64,000 nucleotides of DNA, from positions 6,510,001 to 6,574,000 of the forward strand of contig NZ_JACYXC010000001.1 of the NCBI RefSeq assembly GCF_016031615.1, in the 5' to 3' direction. Origin of the DNA: Streptomyces pactum (GTDB lineage: Bacteria > Actinomycetota > Actinomycetes > Streptomycetales > Streptomycetaceae). Positions within the stretch are counted from its first letter, which is position 1. Every line of letters starts with the position of its first letter. A program made the position numbers and the translations under genes. Positions 33,521-42,438 of the stretch are shown one piece after another. Under the pieces are notes generated by a model, which saw only the letters and a program-made list of their open reading frames with translations, ran no database searches and was not told where the DNA came from.

Positions 33521-36006
33521 GCTCCGCCTCCCGCCGGACCGGTCCAGGGCATCGCCGGGCCCTGCCGGACCAGGGCGGAACGGCCGCCGGTGGTGGGCGG
33601 TGCGGCTCCCGCGCGCCAGGGCGCGGAGGCGGTGGTGGTGGGCGCCGGGGAAGGCGTGCCGTTCCCCCGCTCCACCAGGGTGAGTGCCGCCGCCGCGGTC
33701 TTGAACAGGGGCTGCTTGGAGACCGGGTCCCAGTCGGTGACCGTGGTCTCGTTCGCGGCCCGCCCGGGTGTGCCGTCGGCCGGCCGGTGCCCGCCGGGGG
33801 TGTCCCAGTAGCCGTAGTGGAAGGGGACGAAGAGCAGTCCGGGCCGGATGCCGGTGATCCGCAGCCGGCCCCGCAGCGCGCCGCGGGGCGTACGGACCTC
33901 CACCACGTCCCCCTCCGCCAGGTCCGCGGCGGACGCGTCGGCGGCCGACGCCTCCACCCACACGTCGGGGGCCGCGGCGTCGAGCTGCGGCGCCCGGCCG
34001 GTCTTGGTGCGGGTGTGGAAGTGGTAGACGGTGCGTCCGGTGGTGAGCTGGAAGGGGTAGCGGTCGTCCGGCTCCTCGTGCGGCGGCAGGTACCCGGCGG
34101 CCCGCAGCATCCCCTTGCCCTCCGGGTTGGCCGCCCGGTACTCCACCGCGTCGGTGGCGGCCCCGGTGACCAGGTCCCGGCCGTAGCTCTCGCAGTCGTC
34201 CGGGCGGGCCCAGGTGATCCCGCCGGTGTACAGCCGCGGGGTGCCCTCCGGCGTGTCCTCGCCGCACGGCCACTGGATGCCGCTGCCGCCGCGCAGCGCG
34301 GCGTAGCTGATGCCGGTGTAGTCGCAGGGGCGGCCGGCGCTGCACCGCTTCCACGCCTCGAACGCCGACTCCGGGTCGTGCCAGCCGATCAGCGGGCCGC
34401 CGTCCCGGTCGCGGAAGTCCATCCGGGCGGCGTAGTCGAGGAAGATGTCGAGGTCGGGACGGGCCTGGCCGGGCGGTTCGACGGCCTTGTCGGACAGGTG
34501 CACGGTGCGGTCGGCGTTGGTGAACGTACCGGTCTTCTCGCCCCAGGTGGCGGCCGGCAGCACCACGTCGGCCAGGCGCGCGGTCTCGGTGAGGAACAGG
34601 TCCTGCACCACGACGAAGAGGCGGTCCTGGGAGAGCACGGAGCGGATGCGGGACAGCTCCGGCAGCGAGACGGCCGGGTTGGTGCCGCTGATCCACAGCA
34701 TCCGGATCGAGCCCTGCTCGGCGAAGCGGAACATCTGCATGGCGTGGGTGGGCGGGGCGTGGTGGGGGATCGTCTCCGGCTCGACGTTCCACACCGCCGC
34801 CAGCTCCGCGACGTGCCGGTCGTTCTGCCAGTTGCGGAACCCCGGCAGGTCCCCGTTGGCCCCGCACTCCCGGGTGTTCTGCGCGGTGGGCTGCCCGTTC
34901 ATCTGCAGGACGCCGGCCCCGGGCCGGCCGAGCATGCCGCGCAGCAGGTGCAGGTTGTTGATCTGCACCGCGGCCGCGGTGGCCTGGTGGGACTGGTAGA
35001 CGCCCTGCAGCACGGTGGAGAGCAGCCGGTCGGCGGTCCCCAGCACCTCGGCCGCCTCCCGGATGCGTGCCGCGGGCACGTCGCAGATCCCGGCCGCCCA
35101 CTCCGGTGTGCACGACGAGACCTCCCGGGCCAGCTCCTCGAAGCCCACCGTGTGCGCCGCGATGTAGTCGTGGTCGATGTGCCCGGCGCGGATGATCTCG
35201 TGCAGCAGCGCGTTGAGCAGCGCCACGTTGGTGCCGAGCCGGGGGGCCAGATGGACGGTCGCCCGGCGCGCGGCGGCGGTGGGGCGCGGGTCCACACACA
35301 CCAGCCGGGGCGGGTCCCCGCCCGCCAGCCGGTCAAGGACACGCATCCACTGCACCGGCTGGGTCTCCGGCAGATTGTGGCCGAACAGCGCGATGACGTC
35401 GGCGTGGTCGATGTCGTCGTACGTGCCCGGCTGCCCGTCGCAGCCGAACGACTCCTTGAGCGCCTCCGCCGCGGTGGCGGTGCACAGACGGGTGTTGCCG
35501 TCCAGGTGGCCGGTGCCGATCCCGGCCCGGGCCAGCACGGCGAGGGTGTAGTACTCCTCCAGGAACAGCTGGCCGGAGGTGTAGAAGCCGATCGACCCGG
35601 GCCCGCGGTCCGCCAGCAGCTCCCGGGAGCGCTCCACGATCCGGTCCATCGCGGTGTCCCAGTCGGTCTCCTCCAGCCGTCCGGCGCGCCGGACCAGCGG
35701 CCGGGTCAGCCGGTCCCGGGCGGAGTTCGCCTGCCAGGCGAAGAGGTCCTTGGGCCCCAGGCGGCCCCGGTTGACCCGGTCCGACACCCGTCCGCGCACC
35801 CCCACCATGCGGCCGTCCCGGACCGCAATGTCCATCGCGTCCCCATCGGAGTGGAGGATCGAGGCGGTCTGGACCCACCGCTGCACGCTCTCCGGGCCGG
35901 TCCCCGGCTCCAGGAACGTGTCCACGCGCGCCGGCCACGGCTGGTGGCGCCGGTAGGGGGTCCGTCCGCCCCACGGGTCGGCGATCCTATCGACCGAGGT
36001 GTCCAT
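33517..36006 (-). CDS. Molybdopterin oxidoreductase lacking Fe-S ligands
   Basis: An 829-residue member of the Mo/W-bisPGD oxidoreductase (DMSO reductase) family. The core domains are recognisable: DHADVIALFGHNLPETQPV, GTNVALLNALLHEII, ADVVLPAATWGEKTGTFTNADR, and a C-terminal molydop_binding domain (about 665-780, FQLTTGRTVYHFHTRTKTG). The N-terminal segment that usually carries CxxCxxxC reads TASILHSDGDAMDIAV here, with no Cys, so the [4Fe-4S] cluster should be absent. No Tat signal is seen, so it is probably cytoplasmic. Substrate unknown; annotations such as nitrate reductase or formate dehydrogenase would be unsafe. Confidence 0.87.
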   Translation of the reverse strand: MDTSVDRIADPWGGRTPYRRHQPWPARVDTFLEPGTGPESVQRWVQTASILHSDGDAMDIAVRDGRMVGVRGRVSDRVNRGRLGPKDLFAWQANSARDRLTRPLVRRAGRLEETDWDTAMDRIVERSRELLADRGPGSIGFYTSGQLFLEEYYTLAVLARAGIGTGHLDGNTRLCTATAAEALKESFGCDGQPGTYDDIDHADVIALFGHNLPETQPVQWMRVLDRLAGGDPPRLVCVDPRPTAAARRATVHLAPRLGTNVALLNALLHEIIRAGHIDHDYIAAHTVGFEELAREVSSCTPEWAAGICDVPAARIREAAEVLGTADRLLSTVLQGVYQSHQATAAAVQINNLHLLRGMLGRPGAGVLQMNGQPTAQNTRECGANGDLPGFRNWQNDRHVAELAAVWNVEPETIPHHAPPTHAMQMFRFAEQGSIRMLWISGTNPAVSLPELSRIRSVLSQDRLFVVVQDLFLTETARLADVVLPAATWGEKTGTFTNADRTVHLSDKAVEPPGQARPDLDIFLDYAARMDFRDRDGGPLIGWHDPESAFEAWKRCSAGRPCDYTGISYAALRGGSGIQWPCGEDTPEGTPRLYTGGITWARPDDCESYGRDLVTGAATDAVEYRAANPEGKGMLRAAGYLPPHEEPDDRYPFQLTTGRTVYHFHTRTKTGRAPQLDAAAPDVWVEASAADASAADLAEGDVVEVRTPRGALRGRLRITGIRPGLLFVPFHYGYWDTPGGHRPADGTPGRAANETTVTDWDPVSKQPLFKTAAAALTLVERGNGTPSPAPTTTASAPWRAGAAPPTTGGRSALVRQGPAMPWTGPAGGGA

Positions 36007-36087
36007 CGCCGCCTTTCGGTGGTACCGACAGGAGGGCCGCCGCCGCCGTCACGGCGCGACGGCGGCCCGCGGTCCGCCTTCCACGGT

Positions 36088-36282
36088 TCACGGCAGATAC
36101 TCCTCGACGGCGGCGGCGCCCTTCTCCCTGATGAGCCGGCGGGCCCGCTCGATCCGCTCCGGCGTGGGGTCCTGTCCGGCGAGCCGGACCAGGTCCTCCG
36201 GATCGATCGGCTGGTCGCTCCCGGTGCGGGGCTGGGACGGCTGACGCCGGTCGCGGGGCTGGTGTTCTTCCTGGTCACCCAT
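36088..36282 (-). CDS. Small hydrophilic hypothetical protein
   Basis: A 64-residue protein (MGDQEEHQPRDRRQP to AAAVEEYLP) with GAGGAG 8 bp before ATG 36282. The first half is Gln/Arg/Pro-rich and disordered; the second half, DLVRLAGQDPTPERIERARR, looks like a short helical pair. No family recognised. It precedes the molybdopterin enzyme by 81 bp on the same strand and may share its transcript. Confidence 0.6.
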   Translation of the reverse strand: MGDQEEHQPRDRRQPSQPRTGSDQPIDPEDLVRLAGQDPTPERIERARRLIREKGAAAVEEYLP

Positions 36283-36607
36283 GATGCGGCTCCTCGGGTA
36301 CTCCGCTGGGCCAAGCTCCCTGCCCCCAGTATCCGGGGTCCGCGAGGATTTCTCCTCTCCGGCGCCGGGACCGTCCCGCTACCGGCCCGGCGGGGCGGGC
36401 CAGGTCCGGACCCGCCCGCTCCGGTACCCGTCCGTCCCGGTGACGGCCCGCGGGGCCCGGCGTGGCGGCCGGCGGAACGGGCCACCCGCCCGCCGGGTCG
36501 GCTCCGTGCCCGGCGGGCGGGGGAGGAGCGTGCCGGACGCGGCGGGGCCGGGCCACCTGCCCGTGGGCCCGGCCCAGGCGCCCGCCGGTGACGGCCGAGG
36601 CGGGGCG
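36283..36607. other. GC-rich intergenic region, no gene seen
   Basis: About 325 bp between two leftward genes with short inverted repeats of GGGCC/GGCCC type near 36545-36575, possibly a terminator for the PH gene. Nothing else is recognised. Confidence 0.4.
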
Positions 36608-36973
36608 CTACCCCGCCACGAACTGCGTCAGCATGGCCTGCACCTCGTAGATGTCCACGCCCTTGGTGAACGTCTTCTCGATCGGCGTGGGGCTGCTGGA
36701 TATCCAGATCTTCAGCTCCGCGTCGAGGTCGAAGTGGCCCGCCGTCTCCACCGCGAAGTGCGCGATGCTCTTGTACGGAACGGAGTGGTACTCGACCTTC
36801 TTGCCGGTGATCCCCTGCTTGTCGATGAAGATCAGCCGCCGGTCGGTGAAGAGGATGGTGTCCCGGATCAGCTGGTACGCGGCGTACACCTGCTCGCCCT
36901 GGCCCAGCAGCCGCTGGTACTCCCGCTGCGCCTTCCCCTGGTCCACCGTGTGCGCGTTGCCGAAAAGCCCCAT
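36608..36973 (-). CDS. PH-domain protein (bPH_1-like)
   Basis: A 121-residue cytosolic protein consisting of one bacterial PH-like domain: LFTDRRLIFIDKQGITGKKVEYHSVPYKSIAHF is the family signature (about residues 42-75). ATG 36973 has GGGACGGGA upstream and gives the common MGLFGNAHTVD start. Widespread in actinomycetes; role unknown. Confidence 0.85.
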   Translation of the reverse strand: MGLFGNAHTVDQGKAQREYQRLLGQGEQVYAAYQLIRDTILFTDRRLIFIDKQGITGKKVEYHSVPYKSIAHFAVETAGHFDLDAELKIWISSSPTPIEKTFTKGVDIYEVQAMLTQFVAG

Positions 36974-37120
36974 GTCCCGTCCCCGTTCGACGCCGTATCC
37001 GTGGTCGCCGCACTGTAACAACGGCATCCGGCCGCCGGCTCGCCCGAACGGCGGACATCAGGGACCGGTCCGGGTCATCCCGGATGGAAACCGGGGCCCT
37101 GGGGGACGGAGCATCGGAGC

Positions 37121-38287
37121 ATGCCACCGATGCTTCCGCGCCGCTCGCTTCTCGCCGGCGGCGCCCTGCTCGCCGCCGGCGGGCCGGCCCTGCTGTCCAC
37201 CGCCCCCGAGGCCCGCGCCGCCTCGCGGGTCGTCACCGAACGGCGCCTGGACGAGCGCCTGGTGGAGCTCACCGTCGATTCGCCCGCCCTGGCCGCCCGC
37301 AGCACGGTCGCCCTGCTGACCCCGCGCGGCTGGCGGGAGCGGGGCCCGGACGACCGCTGGCCGACGCTCTACCTCCTGGCCGGCGGCGACGGCGACCACA
37401 CCGTGTGGACGACGATGTTCCGGGTGCAGGACCTGCCGGAACTGCGCGATGTGCTGGTCGTCATGCCGGCCATGCCGCTGTTCGGTTTCTGGACCGACTG
37501 GTGGAACCACGGGGCCGGCGGGCCGCCGCGGGTCCGCAGCCACTTCCTCCGCGAGGTGGTGCCGCTGGTCGAGGAGCGGTACGGCGCGGGTCCGCGCCGC
37601 GCGGCGGCCGGTGAGTCGCAGGGAGGGTTCGGCGCGTTGTCCTTCGCCTCCCGGGTGCCCGGCCTGTTCCGCGCGGTCGCCTCCTTCGGGGCACCGGTGC
37701 ACCCCATCCGGCACCCCGAGGTGTGGCTGTCGGGCGCCGCGTTCGTGGGCATCGACGGCCACGCCATCTTCGGGGACCCCTGGAAGCAGTGGGAGGTCTG
37801 GCTGGACTGGGACCCGTTCCACCGCGCGGAGGGCCTGCGCCGCACCCCCGTCTACCTCGCCGCGGGCGACGGCACCCCGGGGCCGCTCGACGGGGACGAA
37901 CCCGAACCCCACATCCCCGGCACCGAGAAGTGGATCGCGCTCCTCCCCGACGACGTGGTCTCCGTCACCGAGGCGGTCTGCGGGCGGGAGGCGCGCATCC
38001 TGGGCCGCCGACTCGAACAGCTGGGCGCACCGGTCACCACCCACATCTACCCCGGGACCCACACCGGTACCTACGGCCACCGCGAGCTGCGGCACGCCCT
38101 GCCGATGCTGACCCGGGCCCTGCTCCGGCCCACCCGCGGCGGCCGGGGAAAAGGCCGTGGCGGGCCGGCGTCCTGGTCCGGGACTCGGGCTGGCGCGCCT
38201 GGCCGCCCAGGCTGCCGGAGCAGCCCATCTTCTACCCGGTCCTGGACGAGGACTACGCGGTCCGGATCGCCCGGGACTGGAACGTGA
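37121..38287 (+). CDS. Tat-exported alpha/beta-hydrolase esterase
   Basis: A putative esterase D/antigen 85-type hydrolase. PRRSLLAGGALLAAGG is a twin-arginine-like signal. The catalytic fold follows with LYLLAGGDGDHTVWT, the nucleophile elbow GESQGGFGAL (Ser near residue 167), and PGTHTGTYGHREL near 310, probably holding the catalytic His. After about residue 335 (TRALLRPTRGG) the protein looks non-native: some 50 Ser/Arg/Gly-rich residues that are an out-of-frame reading of the neighbouring gene. The original stop therefore appears to be lost. ATG 37121 and 37130 are both possible starts. Confidence 0.82.
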   Translation: MPPMLPRRSLLAGGALLAAGGPALLSTAPEARAASRVVTERRLDERLVELTVDSPALAARSTVALLTPRGWRERGPDDRWPTLYLLAGGDGDHTVWTTMFRVQDLPELRDVLVVMPAMPLFGFWTDWWNHGAGGPPRVRSHFLREVVPLVEERYGAGPRRAAAGESQGGFGALSFASRVPGLFRAVASFGAPVHPIRHPEVWLSGAAFVGIDGHAIFGDPWKQWEVWLDWDPFHRAEGLRRTPVYLAAGDGTPGPLDGDEPEPHIPGTEKWIALLPDDVVSVTEAVCGREARILGRRLEQLGAPVTTHIYPGTHTGTYGHRELRHALPMLTRALLRPTRGGRGKGRGGPASWSGTRAGAPGRPGCRSSPSSTRSWTRTTRSGSPGTGT

Positions 38288-38466
38288 AGCACGACGGTGC
38301 CGGTTTCGTGACGCGCTTCGCGGTGGACTCGGAGTTCCTGACCCGGTACCCGGTACGGCAGGCCGGCGGGCGGACCATCCTCGAACTGTGGGTGCCGGCC
38401 GAGGAACTGGACGCGTTCAACGCCCACATCGTCGGCCCCATCGAGGTCGTGCACGAGTTCCGCTGA
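38173..38466 (+). pseudogene. Start-less ADP-ribosylation/crystallin J1-like gene
   Basis: The frame ending at 38466 encodes SGWRAWPPRLPEQPIFYPVL, DYAVRIARDWNVKH and ELWVPAEELDAFNAHIVG, the core of a small family often annotated as ADP-ribosylation/crystallin J1. It has no ATG, GTG or TTG in frame for the preceding 200 bp and overlaps the end of the esterase in another frame; only a CTG at 38173 is available. Only about the first ten residues seem missing. Either a deletion fused the two genes or a single-base indel hides the GTG at 38157, which is preceded by a GGAAAAGG-like site. Confidence 0.6.
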
Positions 38467-38507
38467 CACCGGGGCGGCACCGGGACCGCCCCGGCGCCGC
38501 CCCGGTG
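38467..38507. terminator. Bidirectional terminator hairpin
   Basis: CACCGGGGCGGC and GCCGCCCCGGTG form a perfect 12-bp stem around a 17-base GC-rich loop, immediately between the stop codons of the converging genes at 38466 and 38509. Confidence 0.75.
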
Positions 38508-38508
38508 T

Positions 38509-39816
38509 TCACGCCCGGCGCAAGGCGTCCCGGCCCGCGAAGCGCGCCGAGTCGCCCAGCTCCTCCTCGATCCGGATCAGCTGGTTGTACTTCGCCGTGC
38601 GGTCGGAACGGGAGAGCGAACCGGTCTTGATCTGACCGCAGCCGGTCGCCACCGCCAGATCCGCGATGGTGGTGTCCTCCGTCTCCCCCGAGCGGTGTGA
38701 CATGACGGCCGTCCAGCCCGCCCGGTGGGCCGTGGTCACCGCGGCCAGTGCCTCGGTCAGGGTGCCGATCTGGTTGACCTTGATCAGCACCGAGTTGCCG
38801 ACGCCGGAGCGGATGCCCTTGCGCAGCAGCGTCTCGTTCGTGCAGAACACGTCGTCCCCGGTGAGCTGGCAGCGGTCGCCGACGCGGGCGGTCAGCTCGC
38901 GCCAGCCGTCCAGGTCGTTCTCCGCCATCGGGTCCTCGACGGACAGGACCGGGTAGGCGTCGATGAGACCGGCCAGGTGGCCGGCGTGTTCGGCGGGGGT
39001 GCGGCGTACCCCCTCGCCCGCGTAGTCGTACACCCCGTCGCGGAAGAACTCCGACGACGCCGGGTCCATGACCAGGCCGATGTCCGTGCCGGGCCGGTAG
39101 CCGGTGCGCTCGATGGCGGCCACCAGGAAGTCGAGCGTCTCCTCGGCGGTACGCAGCTCGGGCGCGAAGCCGCCCTCGTCGCCGACGCCCGTGGAGTGTC
39201 CGGCGGCCAGCAGATCGCGGCGCAGGGTGTGGAAGACCTCGCTGCCCATGCGGACGGCTTCGGCGAAGGTGTCCGCGCCCACCGGCACGATCATGAACTC
39301 CTGGAAGTCCAGTGGGTTGTCGGCGTGCGCACCGCCGTTGACGACGTTCATCATCGGCAGCGGCAGGAGGCGGGCGTCGGCCCCGCCGAGGTAGCGGTAG
39401 AGGGGCTGCCGGTGGGCCGCCGCGGCGGCCTTGGCCGTGGCGAGGGAGACGCCGAGGATCGCGTTGGCGCCGAGCCGGGACTTCGTGGCGGTGCCGTCCA
39501 GGGCGATCAGCGCGGCGTCGAGACCCGCCTGGTCCGAGGCGTCCCGGCCACGCACGCACGCCGCGATCTCCCCGTTGACGTGGGCCACCGCACGGTCGAC
39601 GCCCCTGCCGTGCCAGCGCGCAGCGACCCCGTCGCGCAGTTCCACGGCCTCCCGGGCGCCGGTGGAGGCGCCGGACGGGACGGCCGCGCGCCCCAGGGAC
39701 CCGTCCGCCAGGACGATGTCCACCTCGACCGTGGGATTGCCCCGGCTGTCGATGATCCGGCGGCCGATGACGGTTTCGATGACGGTGCTGGCAGTGCCGA
39801 CTGCCGGTGCGCGCAT
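38509..39816 (-). CDS. eno: Enolase, probable second paralogue
   Basis: Phosphopyruvate hydratase, 435 residues. Metal ligands and catalytic residues are recognisable: [52 protein letters not shown] and the C-terminal [18 protein letters not shown]. The N-terminal extension [11 protein letters not shown] and its accessory context next to a divergent MarR gene suggest an auxiliary enolase rather than the glycolytic housekeeping copy; I recall S. coelicolor having more than one. GAAGGAA precedes the start. Regulation by the neighbouring MarR protein is likely. Confidence 0.93.
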   Translation of the reverse strand: MRAPAVGTASTVIETVIGRRIIDSRGNPTVEVDIVLADGSLGRAAVPSGASTGAREAVELRDGVAARWHGRGVDRAVAHVNGEIAACVRGRDASDQAGLDAALIALDGTATKSRLGANAILGVSLATAKAAAAAHRQPLYRYLGGADARLLPLPMMNVVNGGAHADNPLDFQEFMIVPVGADTFAEAVRMGSEVFHTLRRDLLAAGHSTGVGDEGGFAPELRTAEETLDFLVAAIERTGYRPGTDIGLVMDPASSEFFRDGVYDYAGEGVRRTPAEHAGHLAGLIDAYPVLSVEDPMAENDLDGWRELTARVGDRCQLTGDDVFCTNETLLRKGIRSGVGNSVLIKVNQIGTLTEALAAVTTAHRAGWTAVMSHRSGETEDTTIADLAVATGCGQIKTGSLSRSDRTAKYNQLIRIEEELGDSARFAGRDALRRA

Positions 39817-39903
39817 GGGAGTTCCTTCCCGTTGTCGTGTGCCGTGGCCCCCGGGTGCGACAACGCTGGCGCTGAGCCCGACAGCGGCAAACTCTACAGC
39901 AAT

Positions 39904-39955
39904 GCTGCTCAGTTTTGCTGTTCAGATTGGCTGTGTAGTACTGCTGTGCAGGTCA
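39904..39955. promoter_or_regulatory. Four 13-bp repeats in eno/marR divergent promoter
   Basis: Units start at 39904, 39917, 39930 and 39943 with exactly 13-bp spacing: GCTGCTCAGTTTT, GCTGTTCAGATTG, GCTGTGTAGTACT, GCTGTGCAGGTCA. Each holds a CTG-NN-CAG-like octamer, a small palindrome. A further palindrome CAGCAATGCTG lies at 39897-39907. This compact array fills the only AT-richer part of the divergent intergenic region and is a strong operator candidate for the MarR protein. Confidence 0.6.
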
Positions 39956-39995
39956 GCGGCGCGGGCCGGGGCGGCCGGCGGGGTAAAGTGCTCCC

Positions 39996-40418
39996 GTGCC
40001 CACGCCGGAAGCCGCCGCCATCGCCGCCGAACTGCGTACCGCGATGGGCAAGCTCACCCGACGCGTCAAGCACGAGGACCGCATTCCGCTCGGCCAGGCC
40101 GCCGTGCTCGGCGCGCTCGACCGCAACGGCGCCATGACCACCAGCGACCTCGCCGCCGATCAGCGCGTACGCCCCCAGTCGATGGCCCGGGCGGTGGGGC
40201 TGCTCATGGAGCAGGGCCTGGTCACCCGCCGCGCGCACCCCACGGACGGCCGCAAGTCGCTCGTCGAGCTGACGGAGGCGGGCCGGGTCGCACTGGAGGC
40301 GGAGCGCGGCCGCAGGGCCGGCTGGCTCGCGCAGGCCATCGAGGCGGAACTCACCGAGGAGGAACGGGCGTTGCTGGCGCGGAGCGCCGCCCTCCTGGAG
40401 CGGCTCGCCGCACGGTAG
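39996..40418 (+). CDS. MarR-family transcriptional regulator
   Basis: A 140-residue winged-helix regulator. LGALDRNGAMTTSDLAADQRVRPQSMARAVGLL (about residues 38-70) is the HTH and THPTDGRKS-like wing follows (HPTDGRKSLVELT). GTG start at 39996. Divergent from the enolase gene across 180 bp, it probably represses or activates both genes through the 13-bp repeat array. The ligand is unknown. Confidence 0.9.
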   Translation: MPTPEAAAIAAELRTAMGKLTRRVKHEDRIPLGQAAVLGALDRNGAMTTSDLAADQRVRPQSMARAVGLLMEQGLVTRRAHPTDGRKSLVELTEAGRVALEAERGRRAGWLAQAIEAELTEEERALLARSAALLERLAAR

Positions 40419-40822
40419 GTGTGGCGTCCCGGCCGGTGACGCGGCCGGACGGTGCGCGGCTGCCGATGCGGAGCTGACCGGTGCGGGCGCGGTGGCGATG
40501 GCGCCCGCACGGGCGGCCATGAACAGCGCCCCGCCCACCGGGAGTCGGCGCCGGGTCGGCCGGTGGCGCCGCGGAGGCCCGCGTCCCCGGTGCGGCGGCG
40601 GAGCCGGCCGGTGGCCTCCCGGTGGCACCCCCACCCCGCGCACACCTCCGCCCCGGCGTCTCCCCTCCCGTGCCCCGTGCCCGCGTGGACGTTATGGCCG
40701 ATCGGTATGAGTGGCTGCCGCCGGGGTCGAACATACTTCCCTCAGCACCTTGACGGTTCACCGACAACCGGGTTTTCCGGGCCCGTTCCCCCGCGGCGCC
40801 CGGCCCCGGCGAAAGGACAGCC
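40419..40822. other. Intergenic region upstream of snapalysin
   Basis: GC-rich for the first 250 bp, less so from 40680 to 40780 (TTATGGCCGATCGGTATGAG, AACATACTTCCCTCAGCACC), where the protease promoter should lie. No divergent LysR gene, the usual companion of snapalysin genes, is present. Confidence 0.5.
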
Positions 40823-41404
40823 ATGTTCCGCTCCACGTGGTTCGCAGCAGCCGGCACCGCAGCGGTCATCACCATGATCGCGGCCCCCGCGGGGCACGCC
40901 GGATCCGCCTCCTCCACGGCTGCCCCGAAGAGCGCTTCGGCGGTCACGACCCTCTACTACGACGACTCCCGGGCCGCCGGCTGGGAAGCGGCCATCACCG
41001 CCGGGGTCGCCTCGTGGAACACGAACGTCACCAACGTGAAACTGGTGAAGGCCCAGCCCGGCACCCGTGCCCAGATACAGATCATCGCCACCACCGGCTG
41101 GCCGCAGGCCACGCTGGGCCCGGTCCGCCCGGGCGGGCAGGGACGGGTGGAGCTGGGCAGCCAGGCGGTCGCCCAGGGCCACGACAAGACCCGCATCGTC
41201 GCCCACGAGCTCGGCCACAACCTCGGCCTGCCGGACACCAAGCCCGGCCCCTGCTCCCAGCTGATGTCGGGCTCCAGCGCGGGCATCAGCTGCAAGAACG
41301 CCGTCCCGAACGCCACCGAGCGGTACCGGGTCGAGTCCGCCTACGCCACGCGCACCGCCGCGCAGACCCCGACCGACGGCCGCGTCCTGATCGACGCACC
41401 CTGA
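40823..41404 (+). CDS. Snapalysin-type secreted metalloprotease
   Basis: A 193-residue M7-family small neutral protease. A signal peptide (about 1-26, ending PAGHAG) and a short pro-region precede the catalytic domain (about 42-180), which starts TTLYYDDSRAAGWEAAI. The zinc site is HELGHNLGLPD (His128, Glu129, His132, Asp138), the M7 HExxHxxGxxD form with Asp as third ligand. Two Cys (PCSQLMSG and SCKN) can form the known disulfide. GCGAAAGGACAGCC precedes the ATG. Extracellular, probably milk-protein-type specificity. Confidence 0.92.
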   Translation: MFRSTWFAAAGTAAVITMIAAPAGHAGSASSTAAPKSASAVTTLYYDDSRAAGWEAAITAGVASWNTNVTNVKLVKAQPGTRAQIQIIATTGWPQATLGPVRPGGQGRVELGSQAVAQGHDKTRIVAHELGHNLGLPDTKPGPCSQLMSGSSAGISCKNAVPNATERYRVESAYATRTAAQTPTDGRVLIDAP

Positions 41405-41832
41405 CGGTGCCACCGGTGGCACCGGCGCCGGACCGCGCGCCCGGTCACCCCGATGGACGGCGGGCCCGCGCGGAACCGCACGGGCCCGCCGCGCCGCCCC
41501 GCGGCACCTGTCGTGAGGCGGCCGGTGCCGCCGGACGCCCCGCGCCCCGCCCGACCGTGACGGATCCGCGGCGGGCACGGTCCGGCCACGGGTCCCGCCG
41601 GGCGGCGCCGGGGCGCGGGCGGGCGTGCGGGCCCGGGCGGCGGACCGGGCCCGCCGCGCCCGAGACGGCCGGACGGCCCGGGGCGCGCATACCGGCGACC
41701 GGGCCGGGCCGTCCGTGCGCGTGCGGATCACCCGTCCGGTTCTGACGGGTTCGCGACGGTGTGGTCTAGGGTCGGTTCCGCTGTGCCAGGGGCGGGGTGA
41801 CGGTCCACCACCGATGTCTGCGAGGGCTGCCC
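41405..41832. other. Intergenic region, GC-rich
   Basis: Apart from the palindrome at 41406-41423 no gene or motif is recognised up to about 41740, where AT content rises slightly (GACGGTGTGGTCTAGGGTC) in front of the flavodoxin-fold gene. Confidence 0.45.
41406..41423. terminator. Perfect 18-bp palindrome after snapalysin
   Basis: GGTGCCACCGGTGGCACC is perfectly self-complementary and begins 2 bp after the protease stop codon. It most likely works as a terminator or mRNA-stabilising end. Confidence 0.55.
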
Positions 41833-42438
41833 ATGCGCGCCGTGATGATCAACTGCACGCTGAAACGCTCCCCGGAGCGCTCCAACACCGAAGTCCTCGC
41901 CGCCGTCGTGGTCCAGGCCCTGCGCGACCGTGGCGTCGAGGTGACGACCGTACGCCTGGCCGACCTGGACATCCCGCCGGGCGTCGCCACCGACCTCGGC
42001 GAGGGCGACCAGTGGCCCGGGGTCCACGCCCGCCTGCTGGAATCCGACATCCTGGTGGTGGCCACCCCCACCTGGGTGGGACGCCCTTCCTCCCTGGCGC
42101 AGCGCATGCTGGAGCGGATGGACGCGATGCTCTCCGAGACCGACGACGAGGGCCGGCCGGTCGCCTACAACAAGGTCGCCGGGGTCGTGGTCACCGGTAA
42201 CGAGGACGGTGCCCACCACGTGATCTCCGAGGTCGCCGGCGGGCTCGTGGACATCGGCTTCACCATTCCCGGCCAGGCGTGGACGTACTGGAACCGGGGA
42301 CCCGGCCCGGGGCCCAGCTTCACCGAGACCGACGAGGGCCACGCGTGGTCGGTCAGTACCGGCAAGGCCATGGCGGCGAACCTGTACGCCGTCGCCCGCG
42401 CCCTGGCCGACCGGCCGATGGGCGCACCGCCGAGCTGA
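41833..42438 (+). CDS. Flavodoxin-fold NAD(P)H-dependent reductase
   Basis: A 201-residue FMN reductase/NAD(P)H oxidoreductase of the flavodoxin-like fold. The N-terminal INCTLKRSPERSNTEVL is the phosphate-binding loop for FMN, and VVATPTWVGRPSSLAQRMLERMDAM is the second FMN segment. ATG 41833 (MRAVMINCT) is chosen since GAGGG lies before it and the upstream residues are not conserved-looking. Electron acceptor unknown: quinones, azo or nitro compounds are possible. Confidence 0.86.
   Translation: MRAVMINCTLKRSPERSNTEVLAAVVVQALRDRGVEVTTVRLADLDIPPGVATDLGEGDQWPGVHARLLESDILVVATPTWVGRPSSLAQRMLERMDAMLSETDDEGRPVAYNKVAGVVVTGNEDGAHHVISEVAGGLVDIGFTIPGQAWTYWNRGPGPGPSFTETDEGHAWSVSTGKAMAANLYAVARALADRPMGAPPS

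Noticed and set aside
33517..36006. Naming the molybdopterin enzyme as nitrate reductase or formate dehydrogenase
   Set aside because: The Fe-S motif used to place such enzymes is missing and there is no supporting subunit gene, so only the superfamily can be stated.
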